This document shows, in pieces, positions 47,501-60,630 of a DNA stretch of 64,000 bases. The stretch's first letter is position 1, and every line of letters starts with the position of its first letter. Under the pieces are notes generated by a model. That model was given only the letters and a program-made list of their open reading frames with translations, had not been told where the DNA came from and made no database searches. The DNA is from Pardosa pseudoannulata (taxonomy: Eukaryota; Arthropoda; Arachnida; Araneae; Lycosidae), in the NCBI GenBank assembly GCA_032207245.1, contig CM063509.1:99694965-99758964 (forward strand), written 5' to 3'. A program made the position numbers and the translations under genes.

Positions 47501-50500
47501 ATTACAAAAATGTGTAGTTAGATATTTTCACTCTAGATATCCTTTTAGGAAAAGTAAAACATTAAATTCGCATCTCACCGACGATATAAGTAAAAATTGA
47601 TTTCTACTTCGGTATTAACTTTAGTAAAAAATGAATTTACAGGAGGAAAATGTATTGAAAAAGAAACCTTTTTGTCTCCAATTCTACCTCAGCAAATTTC
47701 TATTGCTTTCAGGACGGTATTATCGTTACTTGAATCTCAGCAAAAAGGGATAAAACGTCGTACATCTAGGAAAAACTAAATACGACATGCTTGTCACATT
47801 AGGCAACTTACGGATATCACTTTTGAAACATGTCCACTTATGATAGTTCTCGTGTACTGCTAAAACGAAATTTTGTAACTGTAGCTTTTTATGTTGTTTT
47901 ATTTTTCTAAATTCTCGTAGGAAGTTTTTTTTCACTTCAAAATACAAAAGCGGACAGTTTAATGGGAAATACTTGAAACAATTTTTTTTCTGTTTATTTT
48001 TCAAAGTTATTATTTTTTATTGAATTTTGGTGAAGAAAAAAACGTTGTGATATCATCGAGGAATTTGAGGCTCTTAAAATAAACTGGTTTTGATAAAATA
48101 AATATGTCGCCCAAAAATGAATCTAGCTTTCAAACAGTATTTTAATCTATTTTGTTGATAAAGATTTTTACAAGAACAGATATTTTTAATTATTTTGAGA
48201 AAAAATGTTTTGAAAAATTTGTGTTATGAAAATGTATTTTCATTGGAAGTTTTCCTTATTACTCTCTCGGAATAAAATAATTTTCATAATTGTCTAAGAT
48301 TCTCATCTTAATATTAACTCATTCATCTTTATATATAAAATTTTTCTGTCCGTGTGTTTGTAATAGATTCCTCCTAAACGGCTGGACTGATTTTGATGAA
48401 ATTTTGTGTATGAAGTCGATTCGAGAATAGATTAGATTAATAATTTGATCAGATAGAAAATGGGGTTTTTTTGTTTATTAAAAATCCAGAGTTTCATCTT
48501 ATTTAGATTATTATAAGTCCACCTGAAACCCTTCGCTGCCAACGTATCTGTGGGCACAGTGGTCAGCGCAACGGGATTCAGTACGAGAAGTCCAAGGATC
48601 GAATCAACTTTTGAATTTTTCCCAATAATTAATTTACTGGGACTAGTTCATAGTCTTATTACATGATACTACACATATAAGATAATCATTCTTTTCAAAG
48701 TTTTTCTTTTATTTAAAAATAAACTTTTGAGAAAAGTACAAAATATAAATTTTTATCTAATCCCCAATTGCTATTATTATAGATATAGAAAAAAATTGAA
48801 ACTCATTCTAAAACCTGAATGCCTGAATTCCCAGTAATTCATTTACTGAGACTAATTCATAGTCAAAACACATGACACTACGCACATAAATGAGCATTAC
48901 TTTCAATGTGTTTTTAAATATAAAAAAACTAATTTTTGGAAAAAACTACAAAATATTAATTTTTTTTATATTCCCCAACTGCTATTATTATAGATATAGA
49001 AAAAAACTGAAATTTATCCTCAGATCTGTAACACAAATAGTTTTAAAATTTCACATAGTTAGTACGACTGAAATGTATTTCGATTTTCCTAACCATTACA
49101 AAAGTTGTAGTTAAATATTTCCTCTCTAGATATCCTTTTAGGAAGAGTAAACGTTAAACTCGCATCTCACCGATATAAGTAAAAATTGATTTCTACTTCG
49201 GTATTAACTTTAGTAAAAAAATGTGTTTACAGGAGGAAAAAATATTGAAAAGAAACCTTTTTGTCACCAGTTCTACCTCAGCAAATTTCTATTGCTTTCA
49301 GGACGGTATTATCGTTACTTGAATCTCAGCCAAAAGGGATAAAACGTCGTATATCTATGAAAAATTAAATGGATACGACATGCTTGTCACTTTAGGCAAC
49401 TTACTGCTATCACTTTTGAAACATGTCCACTTATGATAGTTCTCATGTACTGCTAAAACGAAATTTAGTAACTGTAGCTTTTTATGTTGTTTTATTTTTC
49501 TAAATTCTCGTAGGAAGTTTTTTTTCACTTCAAAATACAAAAGCGGGCAATTTAATAGGAAATACTTGAAACAATTTTTTTCTGTTTATTTATCAGAGTT
49601 ATTATTTTTTATTGAATTTTGGTGAAAGGAAAATTCGTTGTGATATCATCGAGGAATTTTGAGGATCTTAAAATAAACCTGGTTTTGATAAAATAAATTA
49701 GTTGACCAAAAATGAATGTAGCTTTTAATCAGTATTTTAAAACTATTTTGTTAATAAAAAATTTTTAAAAGAACAGATATTTTAATGTTTTGGAGAAAAA
49801 ATGTGTATTTGAGTTATGACAATGTATTTTCATTAGAACTTTTCATTATGACTCGCTGAGAATAAAATAATTTTCATAATTGTCTAAGATTCTCATATTA
49901 ATATTAACTCATTCATCTTTATATATAAAATTCTTCTGTCCGTGTGTTTGTAATAGAAACCTTCCTAAACGGCTTTACTGATTTTGATGAAATTTTGTGT
50001 ATGTAATGAAGCTGATTCGAGAATGGTTTATATTAACAATTTGATCAGATAGAAAATGGGTTTTTTTTGTTAAAAATCCAGAGTTTCACTCTTATTTAGA
50101 TTATTATAATCAACTTGAAACCCTTCACTGCCAATGTATCTGTGGCGCAGTGGTCAGCGCAACGGGATTCAGTATGAGAAGTCCCAGGATCGAATGAATG
50201 TTTGAATTATTCCCAGTAATTCATTTACTGGGACAAATTCAGAGTCATATTACATGATACTACACATATAAGATAAGCATTCTTTTCAAGGTTTTTTTTA
50301 ATTTAAAAATTAAATTTTGAGAATTCTACATAAATATAAATTTTTATGTAATCTCCAATTGCTATTATTATAGATATAGAAAAAAAAACTGAAACTCATC
50401 CTCAGAACCGTAACAGAAAGAGTTTTTAAAATTTCACAGTAGCTATTATGACTGAAATGTATTTCGCTTTCCCTAACTATTACAAAAGTACAATTTAATG

Positions 50501-51977
50501 GGAAATATTTTGAAACGATTTTTTTTTTGTTTTATTTGTCTAAGTTCTTATTTTAAATTTAATTTTGGTGAAAGGAAAATTCGTTGTGATATCATCGAGG
50601 AATTTGAGACTCGTAAAAATGAACTGGTGTTAATAAAATAAATATGTTACCAAAGCATGGATGTAACTTTTAAACTTTTTTAGTTATTTTGGTTTATTAC
50701 TCAATGGAAATAAAATAATTTTCAGAATTGTCTAAGATTCTCATATTAATATTACCTCAGTCATCTTTATATATAAAATCCTTCTGTCCGTTTGTTTGTA
50801 ATAGAACTCCTCCTAAACGACTGGAGTGATTAATGTATAAATTTTGTGTATGTAATTAAGTTGATTTGAAAAGGGTTTAGAATCATAATTTGATCCTATA
50901 GGAATTTTTTTGTTAAAAATCCAGAGTTTCACTCATATTTAGATTATTATAATCAACTTGAAACCCTTCACTGCCAACGCATCTGTGGCGCAGTGGTCAG
51001 CTCAACGGGATTCAGTATGCGAAGTCCCAGATCGAATGAATGTTTGAATTATTCCCAGTAATTCATTTACTGGGACAAATTCAGAGTCATATTACATTAT
51101 ACTACACATATAAGATAAGCATTCTTTTTCAAGGTTTTTTTTAATTTAAAAAAAATTAAATTTTGAGAATTCTACATAAATATAAATTTTTATGTAATCT
51201 AATTGCTATTATTATAGATATAGAAAAAAAAACTGAAACTCATCCTCAGAACCGTAACAGAAAGAGTTTTAAAATTTCACAGTAGCTATTATGACTGAAA
51301 TGTATTTCGCTTTCCCTAACTATTACAAAAGTACAATTTAATGGAAATATTTGAAACGATTTTTTTTTGTTTATTTGTCTAAGTTCTTATTTTAAATTTA
51401 ATTTTGGTGAAAGGAAAATTCGTTGTGATATCATCGAGGAATTTGAGACTCGTAAAATGAACTGGTGTTAATAAAATAAATATGTTACCAAAGCATGGAT
51501 GTAACTTTTAAACTTTTTAGTTATTTTGGTTTATTACTCAATGGAAATAAAATAATTTTCAGAATTGTCTAAGATTCTCATATTAATATTACCTCAGTCA
51601 TCTTTATATATAAAATTCTTCTGTCCGTGTGTTTGTAATAGAACTCCTCCTAAACGACTGGAGTGATTAATGTATAAATTTTGTGTATGTAATTAAGTTG
51701 ATTTGAAAAGGGTTTAGAATCATAATTTGATCCTATAGGAATTTTTTTTATTAAAAATCCAGAAATGCTCTCTTATTGAGATTATCATAATACCACTTAA
51801 AACCCTTCACTGCCAACGTATCTGTGGCTCGGTGGTCAGCGCAACGTGCTTCAGTACGAGAAGTCCCAGGATCGAATCAATGTTTGAATTATTCAAAGTA
51901 ATTCATTTACTGGGACTAATTCATAGTCATAGTACATAACACTACACATATAAGATAAGCATTCTTTTCAAGGTTTT

Positions 51978-52130
51978 GCTCTGATCATCGGTACCAGAGT
52001 TCGTGGGTTCGAATCCCACTATGGCATGGATGTTCGTAGCCGTTCGGAATCGGCTTTAAGCAGTAGGTCCCGGTCTCATTAGCCCTCGTGTGCAAAACAG
52101 TAGACCGTAGAGCTCCAAACCAAACCAAAC
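51978..52130 (+). mobile_element. A-box-deleted SINE, array copy 3
   Basis: Third copy of the insertion seen at 39045 and 44395, with the same flanking CTTTTCAAGGTTTT. It shares GATCATCGG in the head with copy 2 (copy 1 has GATCGTCGG), linking copies 2 and 3. Confidence 0.88.
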
Positions 52131-55100
52131 CTTTTCAAGGTTTTTTTATTTAAAAATTACTTTTTGAGAAAATTAAAAAATATAAATTTTTACATATTCA
52201 AAATTGCTATTATTATAGATATAGAAAAAAAACTGAAACTCATCCTAAGAACCGTAACACAAAGAGTTTAAAATTTCACAATAGCTATTACGACTGAAAT
52301 GTGTTTCGCTTTCCCTAACTATTAGAAAAGGTGTAGTTAGATATTTCCACTCTAGACATCCTTTTAGGAAAAGTAAACATTAAATTCGCATCTTCCCGAT
52401 ATAAGTAAAAATTGATTTCTATTTCGATATTAACTCTAGTAAAAAAATGTGTTTACAGGAGAAAACAAATATGGAAAAGAAACCTTTTTGTCACCAGTTC
52501 TACCTCAGCAAATTTCTATTGCTTTCAGGCCGGTGTTATCGTTACTTGAATCTCAGCAAAGAGGGATAAAACGTCGTATATCTATGAAACACTAAATGGA
52601 TACTACATGCTTGTCACTTTTATCAATTTACGGATATCACTTTTGAAACATGTCCACTTATGATAGTTCTCATGTGCTGCTAAAACGAAATTTAGTAACT
52701 GTAGCTTTTTACTTTGCTTTATTTTTCTAAATGCACGTAGAAAGTTTTTTTTTCACTTGAAAATACAAAAGCGGACAATTTAATGGGAAATATTTGAAGA
52801 GAATTTTTTTCTGTTTATTTATTAAAGTTATTTTTTATTGAAGTTTTGTGAAAGGAAAATTTGTTGTGATATCATCGAGGAATTTGAGGCTCTTATAAAA
52901 TAAACTGGTGTTAATAAAATAAATATGTTGCCGAAAAATGAATGTAGATTTTAAAGATTTTTAAACTATTTTATTAATAAAGATTTTTACGAGAACAGAT
53001 ATTTTAATTATATTAAGAAAAAATGTGTATTTGCTTTATAAAAATGTATTTTCATTAGACGTTTTCATTATTACTCACTGAGAATAAAATAATTTTCATA
53101 ATTGTCTAAGATTGTCATGTTAATATTAGCTCATTTATCTTTATATGAAAAAATTTTCTGTCCGTGTGTTTGTAATAGAACTTCACCTAAACGGCTGGAC
53201 TGATTTTGATGAAATTTTGTGTATGTCATTAAGTTGATTCGAGAATGGCTTAGATTAACAATTTGATCAGATAGAAAATGGGGTTTTTTTGTTTTGTTAA
53301 AAATCCAGAGTTTCACTCTTATTTAGATTATTATAATCCACTTGAAACCCTTCACTGCCAACGTATCTGTGGAGCAGTGGTCAGCGCAACGAGCTTTAGT
53401 ATGAGAAGTCCCAGGATCGAATAAACGTTTGAATTATTCCCAGTAATTCATTTACTGAGATTAATTCATAGTCATATCACATCACACTACACACGAAAAA
53501 TAAGCATTCCTTTCAATGTAGTTTTAAATTAAAAATTTTTTTTTTCAGAAAACTACAAAATATAAATTTTAATATATATTTTCTAACTGCTATTATCATA
53601 GATATAGAAAAAAAACAAATTCATTGTAAAACCGTAACAGAGAGAGTTGTAAAATTTCACAGTAGCTATGACGGCTGAAATGTATTTCGCTTTTCCTAAC
53701 TATTACAAAAGGTGTAGTTAGATATTTCCACTCTATATACTTTAGGAAAAGTAAACATTAAATTCACATCTCCCCGATATAAGTAAAAATTGATTTCTAC
53801 TTCGGTATTAACTCTAGTAAAAAATGTGTTTACAGAAGAAAAAAAAATTGAAAAGAAACCTTTTTGTCACCAGTTCTACCTCAGCAAATTTCTATTGCTT
53901 TCAGGCCGGTGTTATCGTTACTTGAATCTCAGCAAAGAGGGATAAAACGTCGTATATCTATGAAACACTAAATGGATACTACATGCTTGTCACTTTTATC
54001 AATTTACGGATATCACTTTTGAAACATGTCCACTTATGATAGTTCTCATGTACTGTTAAAATGAAATTTAGTAACTGTAGCTTTTTATGTTGTTTTATTT
54101 TTCTAAATTCTCGTAGGAAGTTTTTTTTCACTTCAAAATACAAAAGCGGGCAATTTAATAGGAAATACTTGAAACAATTTTTTTCTGTTTATTTATCAGA
54201 GTTATTATTTTTTATTGAATTTTGGTGAAAGGAAAATTCGTTGTCATATCATCGAGGAATTTGAGGCTCTTGAAATAAACTGGTTTTGATAAAATAAATA
54301 TGTTGCCAAAAATGAATGTAGCTTTTAAACAGTATTTTAAACTATTTTTTTTAATAATGATTTTTACAAGAACAGATATTTTTAATTATTTTGAGAAAAA
54401 ATGTTTTGAAAAATTTGTGTTATGAAAATGTATTTTCATTAGAAGTTTTCATTATTACTCACTGGGAATAAAATAATTTTCATAATTGTCTAAGATTCTC
54501 ATATTAATATTAACTCATTCATCTTTATATATAAAACTCTTCTGTCCTTTTGTTTGTAATAGAACCCTCCTAAACGGCTGGACTGATTTTGATGAAATTT
54601 TGTGTATGTAATGAAGTTGATTCGAGAATGGTTTAGATTAACAATTTGATCAGATAAAAAAGGGTTTTTTTTTGTTAAAAATCCAGAGTTTCACTCTTAT
54701 TTATATTATTATAATCCACTTGAAACCCTTCTCTGCCAACGTATCTGTAACGCAGTGGTCAGCGCAACGGGCTTCAGTGTGAGAAGTCCCACGATCGAAT
54801 CAATGTTTGAATTATTCCCAGTAATTCATTTACTGGGACAAATTCATAGTCATATTACATGATACTACACATATAAGATAAGCATTCTATTCAAGATTTT
54901 TTAAATTTAAAAATTAATTTTTGAGAAAATTACAAAATATAAATTTTTATGTATTCCCCAATTGCTATTATAGATATAGAAAAAAATTGAAACTCATTCT
55001 AAAACCTGAATGCCTGAATTCCCAGTAATTCATTTATAGGGACTAATTCATAGTTATATCACATGACACTACACACAAAAATAAGCATTCCTTTCAATGT

Positions 55101-58100
55101 GTTTTGAAATATAAAGAAAAATGATTTTTCAGAAAACTACAAAATATTAATTTTTATATATTCCCCAACTGCTATTAATATTATATATAAAAAAAATTAA
55201 CTCATCCTCAGAACTGTAACACAAAGAGTTTTAGAATTTCACAATAGCTATTACGACTGACATGTATTTCGCTTTTCCTAACTATTACAAAACGTGTATT
55301 TAGATATTTTCACCCTAGATATCCTTTTAGGAAGAATAAACATTAAACTCACATCTCGTGGATATAAGTGAAATTGATTTCTACTTCGGTATTAACTCTA
55401 GTAAAAAAAAAAGTGTTTATAAGAGAAAAAAAATATTGAAAAGAAACCTTTTTGTCACCAGTTCTACCTCAGCAAATTTCTATTGCTTTCAGGCCGGTAT
55501 TATCGTTACTTGAATCTCAGCAAAAAGGGATAAAACGTCGTATATCTATGAAAAACTAAATGGATACTACATGCTTGTCACTTTAGGCAACTTACGGATA
55601 TCACTTTTGAAACATGTCCACTTATGATAGTTCTCATGTACTGCTAAAACGAAATTTAGTAACTGTAGCTTTTTACTTTGCTTTATTTTTCTAAATTCTC
55701 GTAGGAAGTTTTTTTTTCACTTCAAAATACAAAAGCGGACAATTTAATGGGAAATACTTGAAACAATTTTTTTCTGTTTATTTTTCAGAGTTATTATTTT
55801 TTATTGAATTTTGGTGAAAGGAAAATTCGTTGTGATATCATCGAGGAATTTGAGGCTCTTAAAATAAACTGGTTTTGATAAAATAAATATGTTGCCCAAA
55901 AATGAATGTAGCTTTTAATCAGTATTTTAAACTATTTTGTTAATAAAGATTTTTACAAGAACATATATTTTTAATTATTTTGAGAAAAAATGTTTTGAAA
56001 AATTCGTGTTATGAAAATGTATTTTCATTAGAAGTTTTCATTATTACTCACTGGGAATAAAATAATTTTCATAATTGTCTAAGATTCTCATATTAATATT
56101 AACTTATTCATCTTTATATATAAAATTCTTCTATCCGTCTGTTTGTAATAGAACCCTCATAAACGGCTTTACTGATTTTGATGAAATTTTGTGTATGTAA
56201 TGAAGCTGATTCGAGAATGGTTTATATTAACAACTTGATCAGATAGAAAATGGGTTTTTTGTTAAAAATCCAGAGTTTCACTCTTAGATTATTATAATCA
56301 ACTTGAAACCCTTCACTGCCAGCGCATCTGTGGCGCAGTGGTCAGCGCAACGGGATTCAGTATGAGAAGTCCCAGGATCGAATCAACGTTTGAATTATTC
56401 CCAGTAATTCATTTACTATGATTAATTCATAGTCATATCACATGACACTACAATCGAAAAATAAGTATTCCTTTCAATGTAGTTTTAAATTTAAAAATTA
56501 AATTTTCAGAAAACTACAAAATATAAATTTTAATATATTTTCTAACTGCTATTATTATAGATATAGAAAAAAACAAACTCATTGTAAAACCGTAACACAG
56601 AGAGTTGTAAAATTTCACAATAGCTATTACGACTGAAATGTATTTCGGTTTTCCTAACTATTACGAAAGGTGTATTTAAATCTTTCCTCTCTAGATATCC
56701 TTTTTTTAAAAGTAAACATTAAACTCTCATCTCGCCGATGTAAGTAAAAATTTATTTCTACTTCGGTATTAACTCTAGTAAAAAAAATTGTTTACAAGAG
56801 AAAAAAATATTGAAAAGAAAACGTTTTGTCACTAGTTCTACCTCAGCAAATTTCTATTGCTTTCAGGACGATATTATCGTTACTTGAATCTCAGCCAAAA
56901 GGGATAAAACGTCGTATATCTATGAAAAACTAAATGGATACGACATGCTTGTCACTTTAGGCAACTTACTGCTATCACTTTTGAAACATGTCCACTTATG
57001 ATAGTTCTCATGTACTGCTAAAACGAAATTTAGTAACTGTAGCTTTTTATGTTGCTTTATTTTTCTAAATGCACGTAGAAAGTTTTTTTTCACTTAAAAA
57101 TACAAAAGCGGACAATTTAATGGGAAATATATGAAGATAATTTTTTTCTGTTTATTTGTCAAAGCTCTTATTTTTTATTGAATTTTGGTGAAAGGAAAAT
57201 TTGTTGTGATATTATCGAGGAATTTGAGGCTCTTAAAATAAACCTGTTTAATAAAATAAATATGTTGCCGAAAAATGAATGTAGATTTTAAAGTTTTTAA
57301 AACTATTTTATTAATAAAGATTTTTACGAGAACAGATATTTTAATTACATTAAGAAAAAATGTGTATTTGCTTTATAAAAATGTATTTTCATTAAACGTT
57401 TTCATTATTACTCACTGAGAATAAAATAATTTTCATAATTGTCTAAGATTCTCATATTAATATTAGCTCATTTATCTTTATATAAAAAAAATTCTGTCCG
57501 TGTGTTTGTAATAGAACTCCTCATAAATGGCTGGACTGATTTTGATGAAATTTTGTGTATGTAATGAAGTTGATTCGAGAATGGTTTAGATTAACAATTT
57601 GATCAGATAGAAAATGGGTTTTTTTGTTAAAAATGAAGAGTTTCACTCTTATTTAGAATATTATAATCCACTTGAAACCCTTCACTGCCAACGTGGCTCA
57701 GGGGTCAGCGCAACGGGCTTCAGTATGAGATGTCCCAGGATTGAATCAATGTTTGAATTTTTCCCAGTAATTCATTTACTATGATTAATTCATAGTCATA
57801 TCACATGACACTACACACGAAAAATAAGCATTCCTTTCAATGTATTTTTAAATTTAGAAATTAATTTTTCAGAAAACTACAAAATATAAATTTTAATATA
57901 TTTTCTGACTGCTATTATTATAGATATAGAAAAAAACATATTCATTGTAAAACCGTAACAATGAGAGTTGTAAAATTTCACAGTAGCTATTACGACTGAA
58001 ATGTATTTCGCTTTCCCTAACTATTACAAAAGGTGTAGTTAGATATTTCCACTCTATATATCCTTTTAGGAAGAGTAAACGTTAAACTCGCATCTCACCG

Positions 58101-58839
58101 ATATAAGTAAAAATTGATTTCTACTTCGGTATTAACTTTAGTAAAAAAATGTGTTTACAGGAGGAAAAAATATTGAAAAGAAACCTTTTTGTCACCAGTT
58201 CTACCTCAGCAAATTTCTATTGCTTTCAGGACGGTATTATCGTTACTTGAATCTCAGCCAAAAGGGATAAAAAGTCCTATATCTATGAAAAATTAATTGG
58301 ATACGACATGCTTGTCACTTTAGGCAACTTACTGCTATCACGTTTGAAACACTTATGATAGGTCTCATGTACTGCTAAAACGAAATTTAGTAACTGTAGC
58401 TTTTTACGTTGCTTTATGCTTCTAAATGCACGTAGAAAGTTTTTTTTTTTCACTTGAAATTACAAAAGCGGACAATTTAATGGGAAATATTTGAAACATT
58501 TTTTTTTCTGTTTGTTTGTCAAAGTTCTTATTTTTTTATTAAATTTTGGTGAAAGGAAAATTCGTTGCTGTATCATCAGGGAATTTGAGGCTCTTAAAAT
58601 AAACTGGTGTTAATAAAATATATTGCCGAAAAATGAATTTAGCTTTTGAACAGTTTTTAAAATTATTTTATTAATAAAGATTTTTATGAGAACAGATATT
58701 TTTAAATATTATTTTGAGAAAAAATATGTATTTGCTTTATGAAAATGAGTTTTCATTAGAAGTTTTCCTTATTACTCAATCGGAATAAAATAATTTTCAG
58801 AATTATCTGAAATTCTCATATTAATATTATCTCATTCAG

Positions 58840-59317
58840 CTTTATATATAAAATTCGTATGTACGTGTGTTTGTAACAGAACTCCTCCTAAACGGCTGGA
58901 CTGATTTTGATGAAGTTTTGTGTATGCAAATTAAGTTGATTCGAGAATGGTTTAGATTCAGAATTTGATCCGATAGAAAAGGGTTTTTTTTCTGTTAAAA
59001 ATCCAGAGTTGAAATATTTAGATTATTATAATGCCTCTTGAAACCCTTCGCTGCCAACGGATTTGTGGTGCAGTGGTCAGCGCACAGATTTGAGTACGAG
59101 AAGTCCCAGGATCGAATCAACGTACAGGTGATGTGAAATTTTTAATTTAATCTAATTACGTTTTAATGACTGCACGCGTAGTGGCATCACATACTTTTTA
59201 AATTTTTTTTCCTTACTTTTCTATCAAATCTGTCCAATTGATAGTTTATTTAAGAACATTTTACAATTTTTGGATCTACTGAGTTAAATCAGTACAACGT
59301 CTGTCTGGTCGTCTTCT
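58840..59317 (+). mobile_element. Complete short Helitron-like element at the right edge of the array
   Basis: This last unit has the left end (TTTATATATAAAATTCGT, AACTCCTCCTAAACGGCTGG), the tRNA-like boxes and then, unlike the other 18 units, a right part homologous to 14863-15649: TTTAATTTAATCTAATTACG, AGAACATTTTACAATTTTTG and ACAACGTCTGTCTGGTCGTC. At ~480 bp it matches the element at 14561-15649 after removal of its LTR. Its right terminus has lost the exact CTAG. Confidence 0.6.
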
Positions 59318-59320
59318 ATT

Positions 59321-60630
59321 CTATAAATTAAATATTAACGTCTAAATATAGATCTTACTATAGACTTCAATGGTTAACCAATTTACAATTGAATTACAGA
59401 ATTATTTTATGGGTTTAACATATGATTACCAAAAGAAATTGGTAAAAAAATAAATATTGGTTGAGAAAACATCCTTGTTCAAAGTATTATAAACCAAGTA
59501 AAAATTTTCTCTGTATCTTGCATTTTAAAATTGTTTTTATTGCAGTATTATAATTGCTTTATTATAATTGAAATATTATACTGTAATATGTGTGGAATAT
59601 GTTAATAGAAACTATTTTAGATGAATAAACTGAAACATACGCGCGCGTTCGTGAGAGAGAGTTTGTTTCATAAAATTAGCATAATACTTATCTATTTAAC
59701 CGTATGCCTTATAAAACTATTTTAATTTCGAAATATTGTAAATTAGACGGTTTAAAATCTAATCATAATATCAATATATTTTCAAATTAATCATGATGTC
59801 AGCATAGTAGGAATAAATATATAACCAGTAACTTCGCTTCGCTGTTATGTTTGTACTGAATAATAAAAATTAATCAAAGATTAAATTGTTAAAGAAAAAA
59901 TCGTTTTTTTTATCAATAGAGCAATTTTTCGCAACGTCATGAACTATTATAATGCCCTTCCCTTTCATTTTCATGTTTGCAACAGCCAATAGACTAACAA
60001 TAAACTGCTCTTCCGTTTAAAACTAAAGTCAGAATTGTCATAAACTGTGTGCTCTACTGTGTGAAATCGCCTTATGGGATATTATGAAATACTAGACAAA
60101 TATTCCCGACATGTACAACATATACTTAATCACGGGATATCTTATTTTGAGCGAAAATTAAATTCAAAACAATTTTAGATTATATTATAAACAAAAAAAA
60201 AATAAAGTTATTTCATCTTCAGCTAAATTATAACGTCATGAATTATCATTATGAAATTTTTCATCTACGTCATAAAACCGGCTTAAAAATGTTTTCTTTT
60301 ACATTTGGAGTATGCTTGTTCATTTACAATTATAAATAGGACTCAGAAATAAATAAATAGGATCCGTGAAAAAGAATCAATGATTGTTTACGGATCTTTT
60401 TAATATAGGCAACGCTGATCTACATGTCTACACGGAATTTATCAAATTTTGTGAAAATTCGCTAAAATTGTGGACTTTTTTAAAAGATACGGGAAAAGAA
60501 ATTTTTATTTTTAAACTAATATTTTTGTAAGTATATTTTAAGTAAATATTTTTATCTGAGGTAATATTCTTGTTTATAGTTTTAATTATATTGTAATTCT
60601 TGCATATTTAAAAAACTGTAGGGTCATCTA
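59321..60630. other. AT-rich DNA, nothing recognised
   Basis: CTTCGCTTCGCTG at about 59834 hints at an eroded element, but no boundaries were found. A small CG/GA simple stretch lies at 59640-59662. Confidence 0.35.

Larger units (their letters stand above)
34345..59320 (+). repeat. Higher-order satellite array built on a Helitron-like left end, 19 units
   Basis: The marker ACCCTTCACTGCCAACG (with variants) occurs at about 34910, 36458, 38057, 38867, 40404, 41803, 43383, 44217, 45757, 47137, 48530, 50126, 50966, 51804, 53347, 54726, 56307, 57678 and 59040. Each unit has (a) the Helitron-like left end TCTTTATATATAAAATTCTT to GATTTTGATGAAATTTTGTG, (b) a tRNA-like box pair, (c) a block with AATTCATTTACTGGGACTAA and, in 14 units, (d) a block containing CAGTTCTACCTCAGCAAATT and CTTTCAGGACGGTATTATCG. 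Block order and unit lengths repeat over 5-7.6 kb. Units lacking block (d) are ~835 bp. Only the last unit continues into a recognisable right end. Confidence 0.92.

Noticed and set aside
34900..59110. True tRNA genes in the array units
   Set aside because: The box pair is clear but the anticodon and T arms are not tRNA-like, and the sequence is embedded in a transposon-derived unit.
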